Shown piece after piece: positions 6,773 through 14,800 of a stretch of DNA of 64,000 bases. Position 1 is the first letter of the stretch. Each line of letters starts with the position of its first letter. The stretch is from Hyphomicrobiales bacterium (GTDB lineage: Bacteria; Pseudomonadota; Alphaproteobacteria; Rhizobiales; Aestuariivirgaceae), in contig JANYHN010000062.1 in the NCBI GenBank assembly GCA_025359045.1, forward strand, positions 1 through 64,000. The letters are read 5' to 3'. The position numbers and the translations under genes were made by a program. The notes beneath the pieces are model-generated. The model made no database searches. It saw only the letters and a program-made list of their open reading frames with translations, and was not told where the DNA came from.

Positions 6773-7969
6773 TCAAGCCCGCTCCATCATCCCCACAAAC
6801 CTTTTGAACAGGTAATGCGAATCTTGCGGCCCCGGGCTTGCCTCGGGGTGGTGCTGCACGCTGAATACAGGTTTGCCTTCTAGGGCTATGCCGCAGTTGC
6901 TGCCGTCAAACAGGCTCACATGGGTTTCGACCACGCCTTTGGGCAAGCTCTTACGGTCCACCGCAAAGCCGTGGTTCATCGATACGATTTCGACTTTGTT
7001 GGTGGTGTAGTCTTTCACCGGATGATTGGCGCCGTGGTGGCCTTGGTGCATTTTTAGGGTTTTGGCGCCCAATGCAAGTGCTAGCATTTGGTGGCCAAGG
7101 CAAATCCCAAAAATGGGTTTGCCGGAATCGACTAACGCGCGGATTTCTGTAACGGCATATTCGCCTGTGGCGGCAGGGTCGCCCGGGCCGTTCGATAGGA
7201 AAATGCCATCGGGCTTCATGGCCAGAATATCAGCGGCTTTAGCGGTGGCGGGAACCACGGTCACTTTACAACCTGCCGAGGTGAGGCAGCGCAGAATGTT
7301 GCGCTTCATGCCATAGTCAATGGCCACCACGTTAAACTTGCCTTCGCCATGGGTGTATCCGGTTTCCCAATCCCACAACTTCTCATCCCAGCTCATACGC
7401 TGGGTGAGGGAAACATCCTTGGCCAGATCAAGCCCTTCAAGGCCGCCCCAAGCTTTGGCCATGGCGGTGAGTTTCTTGATATCGAATTTGCCCTTGGCAT
7501 TATGGGCGATAACACCATTGGGCATGCCTTTTTCGCGGATCAGATTAGTAAGCTCACGCGTATCAACGCCGGACAAGCCGATGATGCCGCGCGATTTCAG
7601 CCATTTGTCGAAATGGTTTTTGGCGCGGTAATTTGCAGGTTCGGTGATGGGCGCTTTGACGATGCAGCCTTTGACCGCAGCTGATGCGGCGAGGTTTGTG
7701 GTTTCGCCGTCTTCATCATTGGTGCCCACATTGCCGATATGGGGGAATGTGAAGGTAACAATCTGGCCAGCATAGGAAGGATCAGTGAGCACTTCCTGAT
7801 AACCCGTCATGGCCGTGTTGAAGCACACTTCCGCCACCGCCTCGCCTTCTGCGCCAAAACCATAACCTTCTATCACCGTTCCATCGGCCAGAACCAGAAC
7901 GGCTGTGATCTTGGCAACATCCCAGTCACTGAAATGGGGGCGTGGCTTGGCCTTGGCTTTAACGGGCAT
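6773..7969 (-). CDS. carA: carbamoyl-phosphate synthase small chain
   Basis: The glutaminase subunit of carbamoyl phosphate synthase, which supplies ammonia to CarB for arginine and pyrimidine synthesis. The N-terminal CPSase domain contains CFNTAMTGYQEVLTDPSYAG and FTFPHIGNVGTNDED. The C-terminal class I amidotransferase domain has the nucleophile in GICLGHQ (near residue 290) and the His-Glu pair in VQHHPEASPGP. At 398 residues it has normal length, with a short basic N-terminal extension (KAKAKPRP). It diverges from the yqeY-like gene at 8078; carB is not in the window. Confidence 0.97.
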   Translation of the reverse strand: MPVKAKAKPRPHFSDWDVAKITAVLVLADGTVIEGYGFGAEGEAVAEVCFNTAMTGYQEVLTDPSYAGQIVTFTFPHIGNVGTNDEDGETTNLAASAAVKGCIVKAPITEPANYRAKNHFDKWLKSRGIIGLSGVDTRELTNLIREKGMPNGVIAHNAKGKFDIKKLTAMAKAWGGLEGLDLAKDVSLTQRMSWDEKLWDWETGYTHGEGKFNVVAIDYGMKRNILRCLTSAGCKVTVVPATAKAADILAMKPDGIFLSNGPGDPAATGEYAVTEIRALVDSGKPIFGICLGHQMLALALGAKTLKMHQGHHGANHPVKDYTTNKVEIVSMNHGFAVDRKSLPKGVVETHVSLFDGSNCGIALEGKPVFSVQHHPEASPGPQDSHYLFKRFVGMMERA

Positions 7970-8077
7970 ATCTGAGTCTCCGGGATTTGGAGTTGGTTAG
8001 GGGCTGGCCCCTGCTCCGTCAAGGTTGCAGCTTATGCAGAATCCGCCTATTCCCCATGTTTTTAATGAGGTTCCAAC

Positions 8078-8539
8078 ATGTCTCTGCGCGAACAAATCAC
8101 GGCCGATATGAAAGAGGCCATGAAAGCAGGCGATAAACGCCGCACGGCCACTTTGCGCTTGATGAATGCAGCGATCAAAGACAAGGACATCAACAGCAGA
8201 TCAGACGGCCATGATTCAGTGCTCACCAATGATGCAGGCATCATGGAACTGTTCATCAAGATGGTAAAACAGCGTCAAGATTCAATCACCGCCTTTGATG
8301 CAGGTGGCAGGCCCGAACTGGCCCAAGCTGAGCGCGAAGAAATGGCGATCATCCAGCATTATATGCCCAAGCAGATGAATGACGATGATGCAAAGGCTGC
8401 AGTGGCTGGCGTCATTGCTTCCGTGGGTGCCACCAGTGTTAAAGACATGGGCAAGGTGATGGCAGAGCTGAAAACCAAATATGCCGGCCAGATGGACATG
8501 GCCAAGGTTGGTGCCATTGTGAAGGGGTTGTTGGGCTAA
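8078..8539 (+). CDS. GatB/YqeY domain-containing protein
   Basis: A 153-residue YqeY-type protein: MSLREQITADMKEAMKAGDK, LRLMNAAIKDKDIN, then YMPKQMND and VIASVGATSVKDMGKVMAEL and a C-terminal MAKVGAIVKGLL. The domain is homologous to the tRNA-interacting tail of the GatB amidotransferase subunit; the free-standing protein has no settled function. It sits divergently next to carA, an arrangement common in Rhizobiales. Confidence 0.9.
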   Translation: MSLREQITADMKEAMKAGDKRRTATLRLMNAAIKDKDINSRSDGHDSVLTNDAGIMELFIKMVKQRQDSITAFDAGGRPELAQAEREEMAIIQHYMPKQMNDDDAKAAVAGVIASVGATSVKDMGKVMAELKTKYAGQMDMAKVGAIVKGLLG

Positions 8540-8639
8540 AATCCGCCGTAATATTTGTGAAAATTAGGATGATCTCTCGCAGGCAGGAACAAATCGAGTT
8601 GCACTGCGTTAATACTTATATGCAAACAGGAGAGTTCCC

Positions 8640-8987
8640 ATGACCAGATTTACAACAACCAAAAAATTACTTTTATCACTTGTCACGGCAGCGACTATTG
8701 GTGCTGGGCTCATTGCCAGTGCAACAACTGCCGAAGCGCACCACATTCGTCATTATGGTGGTTTTCCAGGTGCTGGCATAGGTTTCTTCTTTGGCTCGCC
8801 AGGCTTTTACAACAATGGTTATTACGGCAACGGTTATTACAATAACGGGTATTATAATGATGGCTATTATGGTGGCTATCCCCATTTCCGTCACGCCTAT
8901 CGCAGCTGCCACATTGGCAAAATCCGTTATCACCACAGAATGCACAAAGCCCGGATTTGCAACGGCCAAGTTACACGGATTTACTGA
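8640..8987 (+). CDS. secreted Gly/Tyr/Asn-rich small protein
   Basis: A 115-residue protein with a Sec signal peptide (KKLLLSLVTAATIGAGLIAS, cleavage near ATTAEA-HH). The mature part has a low-complexity centre made of repeated NNGYYGNGYY-type units and a conserved-looking tail, SCHIGKIRYHHRMHKARICN plus GQVTRIY. The same tail ends the next gene (HRAKVCNGHVTRIY). The two cysteines are shared, so a disulfide is likely. Function unknown; the Gly-Tyr-rich centre suggests a surface or periplasmic structural role. GGAG precedes the ATG. Confidence 0.7.
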   Translation: MTRFTTTKKLLLSLVTAATIGAGLIASATTAEAHHIRHYGGFPGAGIGFFFGSPGFYNNGYYGNGYYNNGYYNDGYYGGYPHFRHAYRSCHIGKIRYHHRMHKARICNGQVTRIY

Positions 8988-9115
8988 ACTTTAACGCTGA
9001 GTCAGAGCGGTCAGGATATTTGACTTTTCTGCAAAAAGTCAAAACGTTCATATAACGACGGAATCCAAATCTTTGCCCGTCCTAGATCTGGGGCATGTTA
9101 TTGGAGACTAAAACT

Positions 9116-9373
9116 ATGCGAAAAATATTCTTATGTGCGGCAGCTTCAGTTGCCTTAATTGCAAGTGTTGCTGCAAATGTTACCAGTGCAGAAGCGAGAC
9201 ACGCTCACGGTCATGGCAGGTTTGTGGTGCATTTCGGTGGTCCGGTATTTCCGGCCTATCGCCACCACTATTTTCGTCCCGTTTTTTTGAGATGTCATAC
9301 TCAAAATATTATCTGGCGACATCACTTGCACCGCGCTAAAGTTTGCAATGGGCACGTAACACGGATCTACTAA
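9116..9373 (+). CDS. secreted small protein, paralogue of the 8640 gene
   Basis: An 85-residue protein with a signal peptide (RKIFLCAAASVALIASVAAN, cleavage near TSAEA) and a His-rich mature part (RHAHGHGRF, PAYRHHYF). Its tail, CHTQNIIWRHHLHRAKVCNG followed by HVTRIY, aligns with the tail of the upstream protein. The Gly-Tyr repeat block is missing. The start is at ATG 9116 with TTGGAG upstream. The pair arose by duplication. The histidines could bind metal, but that is only suggested by composition. Confidence 0.68.
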   Translation: MRKIFLCAAASVALIASVAANVTSAEARHAHGHGRFVVHFGGPVFPAYRHHYFRPVFLRCHTQNIIWRHHLHRAKVCNGHVTRIY

Positions 9374-9386
9374 ATTGAAATAGCGT

Positions 9387-9412
9387 CGTGGCCCCACCGA
9401 AATGGGGCCACG
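9387..9412. terminator. bidirectional stem-loop terminator
   Basis: CGTGGCCCCA and TGGGGCCACG form a perfect 10-bp GC-rich stem with a six-base loop between the convergent 9116 gene and ohr. AACATTTT follows on the plus strand and an AT-rich stretch on the minus side, so it can serve both genes. Confidence 0.8.
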
Positions 9413-9418
9413 AACATT

Positions 9419-9841
9419 TTAAACAATATTTGTTGTCACTTTCACATTGCCTTTGATGGAATGAGAATAAGGGCAAACCACATGGCCGCGCGCAATCAGG
9501 TCTTCAGCTGCAGCTTTATCCATGCCGGGTAATGCAACATCCATCACCACTTCAAGGCCAAATCCTTCGCCATCATCACGAGGACCAATGCTGACATTGG
9601 CTGTAACCAACGCATCTTTGGGCATATCAATTTTGGCCTTGCCAGCCGCAAAGCGCATAGCGCCCAAGAAACAGCCAGCATAACCTGTGGCAAAAAGCTG
9701 TTCCGGATTAGTACCTTTGCCGCTGCCGCCCATTTCTGTTGGCGTTGCAAGAGTAACGGTAACCCGTCCATCATCCGTCTTCGAAAGACCTTCGCGGCCG
9801 CCACCATTTGCTGTTGCATGTGCAGTATATGCAATTTTCAT
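9419..9841 (-). CDS. ohr: organic hydroperoxide resistance protein (Ohr/OsmC)
   Basis: A thiol peroxidase of 140 residues that reduces organic hydroperoxides. The two redox cysteines are in the family contexts GYAGCFLGAM (C57) and HVVCPYSHSIKGN (C123). The N-terminus (YTAHATANGGGREG, RVTVTLATP) and the segment GTNPEQLFATGYA are also diagnostic of Ohr rather than OsmC. No OhrR gene is adjacent. A 24-codon gene and a strong terminator lie immediately upstream on the same strand and might affect its expression. Confidence 0.93.
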   Translation of the reverse strand: MKIAYTAHATANGGGREGLSKTDDGRVTVTLATPTEMGGSGKGTNPEQLFATGYAGCFLGAMRFAAGKAKIDMPKDALVTANVSIGPRDDGEGFGLEVVMDVALPGMDKAAAEDLIARGHVVCPYSHSIKGNVKVTTNIV

Positions 9842-9871
9842 TATACGTTCCTTTTATTTTTATGAAACAAA

Positions 9872-9900
9872 TAAGGGCCACTTCAACGAAGCGGCCCTTA
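9872..9900 (-). terminator. intrinsic terminator after the 24-codon gene
   Basis: On the minus strand TAAGGGCC and GGCCCTTA form the base of a long stem (9893-9900 with 9872-9879), extended inward by GAAG/CTTC pairs with one mismatch. U-rich sequence (TTATTTG) follows. It lies between the small gene at 9937-10011 and ohr, so it ends the small transcript or attenuates ohr. Confidence 0.85.
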
Positions 9901-9936
9901 CCGTGAGAAACCAGGTTTCTACACGAATGCGATTGG

Positions 9937-10011
9937 TTAGAGGGAAGCTGTTCCCGCAGATCCAATGATCCGCACTGCGATAGAACCTGTATTGTTGAAC
10001 TCACTCGACAT
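9937..10011 (-). CDS. 24-residue small protein or leader peptide with extreme SD
   Basis: The frame runs from ATG 10011 to TAA 9937-9939 and starts MSSEFNNTGSIAVRIIG, ending SAGTASL. The support is upstream: GAAAGGAGGTGATCC (10027-10013) is complementary over 15 bases to the 3' end of 16S rRNA, with GGAGG seven bases from the ATG. A promoter-like pair lies 20-30 bases further up and an intrinsic terminator 37 bases after the stop. This defines a compact transcript of about 170 nt. The peptide has no run of one amino acid as in amino-acid leader peptides, and I recognise no family. It may be a functional small protein, an ohr leader or a ribosome-binding RNA. Confidence 0.6.
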   Translation of the reverse strand: MSSEFNNTGSIAVRIIGSAGTASL

Positions 10012-10012
10012 G

Positions 10013-10077
10013 GGATCACCTCCTTTCAGTTGTTAACGACAAGCCAAACCTAGCTCTTGCGCGATTTTTTGCAAGAG
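10013..10077 (-). promoter_or_regulatory. promoter, inverted repeat and hyper-strong SD of the 24-codon gene
   Basis: Read on the minus strand: CTTGCA (10075-10070), a 17-base spacer and TAGGTT (10052-10047) form a plausible -35/-10 pair. CTCTTGC/GCAAGAG (10054-10060 and 10071-10077) is an inverted repeat across the spacer and may be an operator. The Shine-Dalgarno at 10027-10013 pairs with 15 contiguous bases of the anti-SD end of 16S rRNA. Confidence 0.55.
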
Positions 10078-10109
10078 GCCAAAAGGTTAAAAAACCGAGG
10101 GAAGTAAAA

Positions 10110-11759
10110 ATGCCACACGCTGATCTGATTATCACCAACGCCCGCATTATCACGATGAACAAGGCGCAGCCCTTTGCGGAAAGTTTGGCCGTGGCTGGCA
10201 ATAGGATTATCGCCATTGGAAGCCATGAAGATGTGGCGGGATTTAAAGCCAAACACACGCGGATGATTGATGCCCAGGGCAAATCGGTGATTCCGGGAAT
10301 CATCGAAGGCCACGTGCATTTGTTTGGCGGAGCGGCTGAACTTGGCGGCTTAATGGTGAGCCATGTCAAGAGCTTGGCTGAATTTCATGATTCAGTTTCT
10401 CAATACCGCAAAGCCCACCCCGAAGAGAAAATTGTGATCGCACATGGGATTGCTCATGAAAGCTTAGGCAAGGATGGCCCGATCACGCGGCAGATGCTTG
10501 ACCGCATTGTTCCGGACATGCCGTTTTATGTAAATTGTTTTGACCACCACACCGCTTGGGCCAATACCAAGGCGCTGGAAGCGGCTAGCATTATGCGTGG
10601 GCGCGAGCTTCCCGTGGGCAATGAAATTGTCCTTGATTCTGAGGGCAACGCCACCGGTGAACTCAAAGAGCCAGCAGCTTATATGCCTGTGCAAGAATTA
10701 GGATCCACAGGGGGGCGCGAGTTCTTGGGCATGAATACTGGCGGTGACCCCGTTCCACCTGCAACGCCAAGCCAGCGCGCCAGTGATCAAGCGCTTCTGA
10801 AAAAGGGCATAGCGTTTGCCAATTCACTGGGCATTACGACGATGCATAATATGGATGGCAATTGGTATCAGCTGCAGCTGCTCAAAAATATTTTGGACCA
10901 AGGCGAACTTAACGCCCGCATGGAAATTCCGTTTCACCAGAAAAATTATTTTGAAATTGCCCGTGTTGATGAAGCCGCTGAAATGCACGCGCAATACAAG
11001 GGTGACATGCTGCATTCTGGCCGCGTGAAGATTTTCATGGACGGCGTGATGGAAACGCTGACCGCTTTGATGCTGGATGACTATCCGGGCTATCCCGGAA
11101 ATACCGGTGCGCCTCTGTTTACCGCCGCACAATTTAATGAACTGGCCACGCGCATTGATAAACACAAACTGCAAATCAGCGTGCATGCGATCGGAGACGG
11201 CGCAGTACGCAGAACATTGGATGGTTATGAAGTGGCTCAGAAAGCCAATGGGGTTCGAGACTCGCGCCACCGTATTGAACATATTGAATTGATCGATCCG
11301 AGTGATATTCCGCGCATTAAACAATTGGGTGTGATCGCTTCACTTCAACCCGTTGCCGGTGTGGGCGTGCCGTGGATGCCAAAGGAGCCAATTCTCACGC
11401 GGCTTGGCAATAAGTTGGCCTTGTCATATCCGTGGCAAACCATCCGTGAATCTGGCGCCACTGTTGCGTTTTCCTCTGATTGGCCCGTGGCCCCGCTTGA
11501 TCCATTCTTAGGTTTCAAAGCCGCCATGACAGCCGATCATTTTGGCCAGAATCAGAGTTTGATGGACACGTTGCATGGCTTCACGGCGGCGGGCGCGATC
11601 ATGGATTTCACCGAGGATCGCAAGGGCATGTTGAAGGTGGGCTATCTGGCGGATATTGCGGTTTTGAATTCCGATTTAGAGCGCACGGCGGCTGAGGAGA
11701 TGGACCGGGTTAAGCCTGTGATGACGGTGTGTGATGGACGGGTGGTTTGGGAGGCCTAG
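10110..11759 (+). CDS. amidohydrolase family protein (YtcJ-like)
   Basis: A 549-residue metal-dependent hydrolase of the amidohydrolase superfamily. The N-terminal composite domain (ADLIITNARIITMNKAQPFA) leads to the HxH metal motif in PGIIEGHVHLFGG. Later barrel motifs are QISVHAIGDGAVRRTLDGYE, RHRIEHIELI and FSSDWPVAPLDPF; the C-terminus returns to the beta-sandwich (GYLADIAVLNSD). YtcJ-like enzymes hydrolyse amides or esters, and substrates are rarely known. No Tat or Sec signal is visible, so it is probably cytoplasmic. Its TAG stop shares CTAG with the stop of the convergent DUF5615 pseudogene. Confidence 0.88.
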   Translation: MPHADLIITNARIITMNKAQPFAESLAVAGNRIIAIGSHEDVAGFKAKHTRMIDAQGKSVIPGIIEGHVHLFGGAAELGGLMVSHVKSLAEFHDSVSQYRKAHPEEKIVIAHGIAHESLGKDGPITRQMLDRIVPDMPFYVNCFDHHTAWANTKALEAASIMRGRELPVGNEIVLDSEGNATGELKEPAAYMPVQELGSTGGREFLGMNTGGDPVPPATPSQRASDQALLKKGIAFANSLGITTMHNMDGNWYQLQLLKNILDQGELNARMEIPFHQKNYFEIARVDEAAEMHAQYKGDMLHSGRVKIFMDGVMETLTALMLDDYPGYPGNTGAPLFTAAQFNELATRIDKHKLQISVHAIGDGAVRRTLDGYEVAQKANGVRDSRHRIEHIELIDPSDIPRIKQLGVIASLQPVAGVGVPWMPKEPILTRLGNKLALSYPWQTIRESGATVAFSSDWPVAPLDPFLGFKAAMTADHFGQNQSLMDTLHGFTAAGAIMDFTEDRKGMLKVGYLADIAVLNSDLERTAAEEMDRVKPVMTVCDGRVVWEA

Positions 11760-12092
11760 CGATCAATTACCAATAATGCACTTTCTTCATCCTTTAAAAA
11801 TGCAGCAATTTTTCGGGTATTACGTCGAATAATAGTTTCCAACATTGTCGTACTGCAATTACCACAGCGCAACCAAATTGTCTTTGGGTGAGGACCAAAA
11901 ATAAAGCTCATCTGATGAAAATCAGAGTCTTTTGAGATGATTGAAAACCCATTGTCCCGCGCATAATTCCAAATTGCACGATCATTCTTTGCGGCCATAC
12001 CAAGGGTTTTGACATGAAGTGAATTTGGAAAAATATCTGAAAGCGATATTAAAATGCGTGTTGGAAGGTTTTGGACAAAACAGCAGCTTCAC
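11756..12092 (-). pseudogene. DUF5615 (PIN-like) toxin, frameshifted
   Basis: The intact distal frame, AAKNDRAIWNYARDNGFSII then SKDSDFHQM and WLRCGNCSTTMLETIIRRNT, is a DUF5615 PIN-like domain. Upstream, the same frame continues unannotated as QNLPTRILISLSDIFPNSLH and VKTLGM but has no start codon. A GTG at 12092, right after the antitoxin stop, opens MKLLF in another frame. Removing one base from the A4 run at 12077-12080 joins the two. The restored protein would read MKLLFVQNL where the family has a catalytic Asp (LLFDQNL), so it may be inactive even if the frameshift is a read error. Confidence 0.75.
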
Positions 12093-12314
12093 TCAAGCCG
12101 CACCAACCAGCCGCCGCTCACGGTCAGCTGCAAACACCAAACAATTACGAACGTCATCCGAATTCAATTCAGGAAAATCCGCAATGATCTCAGCTTCAGA
12201 CATGCCCGAAGCAAGATATTCCAAAACATCATAGACCGTGATCCGCGTATCCCGGATGCAAGGCTTGCCAGAACGACGGGCGGGATCGATGGTGATAGAT
12301 GTTGTACTCGACAT
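12093..12314 (-). CDS. DUF433 antitoxin
   Basis: A 73-residue DUF433 protein: ITIDPARRSGKPCIRDTRIT, then VYDVLEYLASGMSEAEIIAD and FPELNSDDVRNCLVFAADRE. DUF433 is an MNT/HTH-like domain normally encoded just before a DUF5615 toxin, as here, with the toxin GTG touching its stop codon. The start is placed at ATG 12314 (MSSTTSI); a longer frame reaches 12395 but has no family similarity. The partner toxin is frameshifted. Confidence 0.85.
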   Translation of the reverse strand: MSSTTSITIDPARRSGKPCIRDTRITVYDVLEYLASGMSEAEIIADFPELNSDDVRNCLVFAADRERRLVGAA

Positions 12315-12617
12315 GATTGGATTATGCGGCAAAGATCGGTGGCCGTCAAATCGCCAACCACTTTGCGAAAGTGGTAGTTCGCTGTGTAATGACATAGGGT
12401 TTCAGAAAAAGATAGAAGCTGAAATTTAAACGTTCAATGGAACGATTATCCGAGTTGCAGCAAAGGGAGAGTATAGTTGATGTTGTGGTTTTTGATCTGG
12501 AGTTAAACCACATGGGAATGGGCACTATTGTAGATTGAGGCTACTCAGCCGGAATTGGTATCGCGTGCTATTCGAAAAAATCTGTTTCGTTTGTGCCCGA
12601 AGCTTGAAAGCTCTTGC

Positions 12618-12632
12618 GTTCTCTATACGTTC
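12618..12632 (+). promoter_or_regulatory. LexA (SOS) box upstream of radA
   Basis: GTTC TCTATAC GTTC is an exact match to the alphaproteobacterial LexA operator GTTC-N7-GTTC, 18 bases before the radA ATG at 12651. A repair gene directly downstream makes a functional site considerably more likely than the orphan match at 685. Confidence 0.6.
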
Positions 12633-12650
12633 CATGTTATCACCATTGCC

Positions 12651-14042
12651 ATGGCCAAATCTGCTTCTAATTTCGTTTGCCAAACCTGCGCTGCGATCAC
12701 TCACAAATGGTCGGGGCATTGTGATGCTTGCAATAGCTGGAACACCATTATTGAGGAGCGCGCGGAGGCGCCAGCTTCGGGGGCCAAAGGAGCGTCTTTG
12801 CCCAAGGGCCGTTTGGCCAAGCTTTATGAATTGAAGGGCGAAAGCCCTGCCCCACCGCGCATTGAATCTGGCATCACGGAACTTGACCGGGCCACGGGTG
12901 GCGGATTTGTTCCGGGGTCTGCGGTTCTAATTGGTGGTGATCCGGGAATTGGCAAGTCCACGCTGTTGTTGCAAGCACTCGCTGCAATGGCGCGAAAAGG
13001 CGAGCGCGTGATTTATGTGACTGGCGAGGAAGCCATTGCACAAGTGCGCATGCGGGCAGCGCGTTTGGGGCTTGATGATGCGCCGGTTTTATTGGCGGCT
13101 GAAACCAATGTGTCCGACATCATCGCCACATTGAATGATGGGCCAGAGCCTTCGGTGGTGGTGATCGACTCTGTGCAAACCTTGTGGTCACCCGTCATTG
13201 AATCTGCACCCGGAACCGTTTCACAGTTGAAGGCAGGGTCTGAAGCTTTGGTGCGCTATGCCAAAACCAAGGGCACATGTATGCTGCTGGTTGGCCATGT
13301 GACCAAAGACGGGCAGATTGCCGGGCCAAAAGTGATCGAACATTTGGTTGATACGGTGCTGTATTTTGAAGGTGACCGCGGCCACCAATTCCGCATTTTA
13401 CGCGCTGTTAAAAATCGCTTTGGCCCTACAGACGAAATCGGCGTTTTTGAAATGTCGGATGGTGGCCTCAAAGAGGTGACAAATCCTTCGCGGCTTTTTA
13501 TGGGCGGCTCGGAACACCCAGCCCCCGGCACAGCGGTTTTTGCGGGTGTTGAAGGCACAAGGCCGCTGCTGGTTGAAGTTCAAGCTCTTGTTGCGCCATC
13601 GCCCTTGGGCACACCGCGCCGCACGGCGGTGGGTTGGGATACGACAAGGCTGAATATGATTCTGGCTGTGCTGGATGCCCGCGCTGGCGTTTCACTTTCG
13701 AATCATGATGTTTATTTAAATGTGGCTGGCGGTCTGCGGCTGAAAGAAACAGCAGTCGATTTGGCCGTGGCGGCAGCATTACTTTCGTCTTTGTCAGACA
13801 CTGTGATTCCCCATGGCACAGTGCTTTTTGGAGAAATTGCACTTTCGGGCGCAATTCGCCCTGTCGGGCAAACTGAAGCTCGGCTGAAAGAAGCCCAGAA
13901 ACTAGGCCAGACTGATGCTGTGATCGCAGATCAAGGTGAAAAGGCCCTAAAAGGCACAATTACTACAAAACAACTCTCCACCGTGGCTGATCTGGTGGCC
14001 TGGGTTGCCAGCCGTTCAAAGGGCTTGCGCCGCATAGCCTAA
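12651..14042 (+). CDS. radA: DNA repair protein RadA (Sms)
   Basis: A RecA-like ATPase that drives branch migration in recombination repair. The N-terminal C4 zinc finger (CQTC, then HCDAC, residues about 10-30) is complete. The Walker A is GGDPGIGKSTLLLQ, the RadA signature is VKNRFGPTDEIGVFEM, and the C-terminal Lon-like domain is present (YLNVAGGLRLKETAVDLAVA). The start is set at ATG 12651 (MAKSASNFVCQ), as usual for the family; 32 extra in-frame codons upstream would swallow the LexA-like box. At 463 residues the length is normal. Confidence 0.96.
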   Translation: MAKSASNFVCQTCAAITHKWSGHCDACNSWNTIIEERAEAPASGAKGASLPKGRLAKLYELKGESPAPPRIESGITELDRATGGGFVPGSAVLIGGDPGIGKSTLLLQALAAMARKGERVIYVTGEEAIAQVRMRAARLGLDDAPVLLAAETNVSDIIATLNDGPEPSVVVIDSVQTLWSPVIESAPGTVSQLKAGSEALVRYAKTKGTCMLLVGHVTKDGQIAGPKVIEHLVDTVLYFEGDRGHQFRILRAVKNRFGPTDEIGVFEMSDGGLKEVTNPSRLFMGGSEHPAPGTAVFAGVEGTRPLLVEVQALVAPSPLGTPRRTAVGWDTTRLNMILAVLDARAGVSLSNHDVYLNVAGGLRLKETAVDLAVAAALLSSLSDTVIPHGTVLFGEIALSGAIRPVGQTEARLKEAQKLGQTDAVIADQGEKALKGTITTKQLSTVADLVAWVASRSKGLRRIA

Positions 14043-14116
14043 ACGGCCCAAAGAATAACCTAGAACCTTGCTCAAGAGTTTCATATAAAGGCGACTTCTC
14101 GAACCGGAACAGATTC

Positions 14117-14800
14117 ATGTCCTTTCAAATCTTAGACTTCGTTCTCTTTGGCATCATGTTCATCTCTGGCGTTTTGGCGCTGGCCCGCGGTTTTACCCGC
14201 GAAGTTTTATCGCTCGTTGCTTGGGGTGTTGCAGGCATAGCCGCCTACTTTGCCATCAAGCAGCAAAAGCTCATCGATCTGGCAATGCCTTATGCGGGCA
14301 AGCCCATTATCGCCACGATCGCTGTAGGTCTGATTGTTTTTGTGATCGTAATGGTGATCGTCTCGATTGTCGGTGTCAAAATTTCAGATCGCGTGGTCGA
14401 TAGCCGTGTTGGCGCGTTTGATCGCACGCTGGGTTTCCTTTACGGTTTGGCGCGCGGCTTGGTGCTGGTTTCCATCGCTTATCTATTTTATGGCTGGTTG
14501 ACACCGAGCGACCGTCAAGAAGATTGGGTTAGGAAAGCCCAGTCACTGCCGATCATCGCCCAAGTTGGTAACGTGCTTTTAGGTTTCGTGCCTGCCGATA
14601 TCGCCGACACCCTGTCAAAGACAACGCAAATCAGCAACCCGCAAGGTTCGATTACCAAAACTGTTGAAGCTCCTGCCGATCCTGGAACAACCGTCACTGC
14701 GGGACAAGCCAAGGGATTGGATAATCTGATCGAAGGCAAGGCTGCAGACGGCAAAACCGATCAGCCGGCCTTTGGCCAAGAGGGAACCAAAACCCCATGA
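14117..14800 (+). CDS. cvpA: CvpA family inner-membrane protein
   Basis: A 227-residue membrane protein with four predicted helices in the first 165 residues: the first starts FVLFGIMFISGVLALARGFT, the third covers ATIAVGLIVFVIVMVIVSIV. The family motif RGFTREVLSLVAWG and the later DRTLGFLYGLARGLVLVSIA are present. The C-terminal 60 residues are polar and probably disordered (TAGQAKGLDN). CvpA is required for colicin V production in E. coli; its general role is envelope-related and unsettled. Its stop overlaps the purF start as ATGA, the conserved cvpA-purF coupling. Confidence 0.93.
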   Translation: MSFQILDFVLFGIMFISGVLALARGFTREVLSLVAWGVAGIAAYFAIKQQKLIDLAMPYAGKPIIATIAVGLIVFVIVMVIVSIVGVKISDRVVDSRVGAFDRTLGFLYGLARGLVLVSIAYLFYGWLTPSDRQEDWVRKAQSLPIIAQVGNVLLGFVPADIADTLSKTTQISNPQGSITKTVEAPADPGTTVTAGQAKGLDNLIEGKAADGKTDQPAFGQEGTKTP

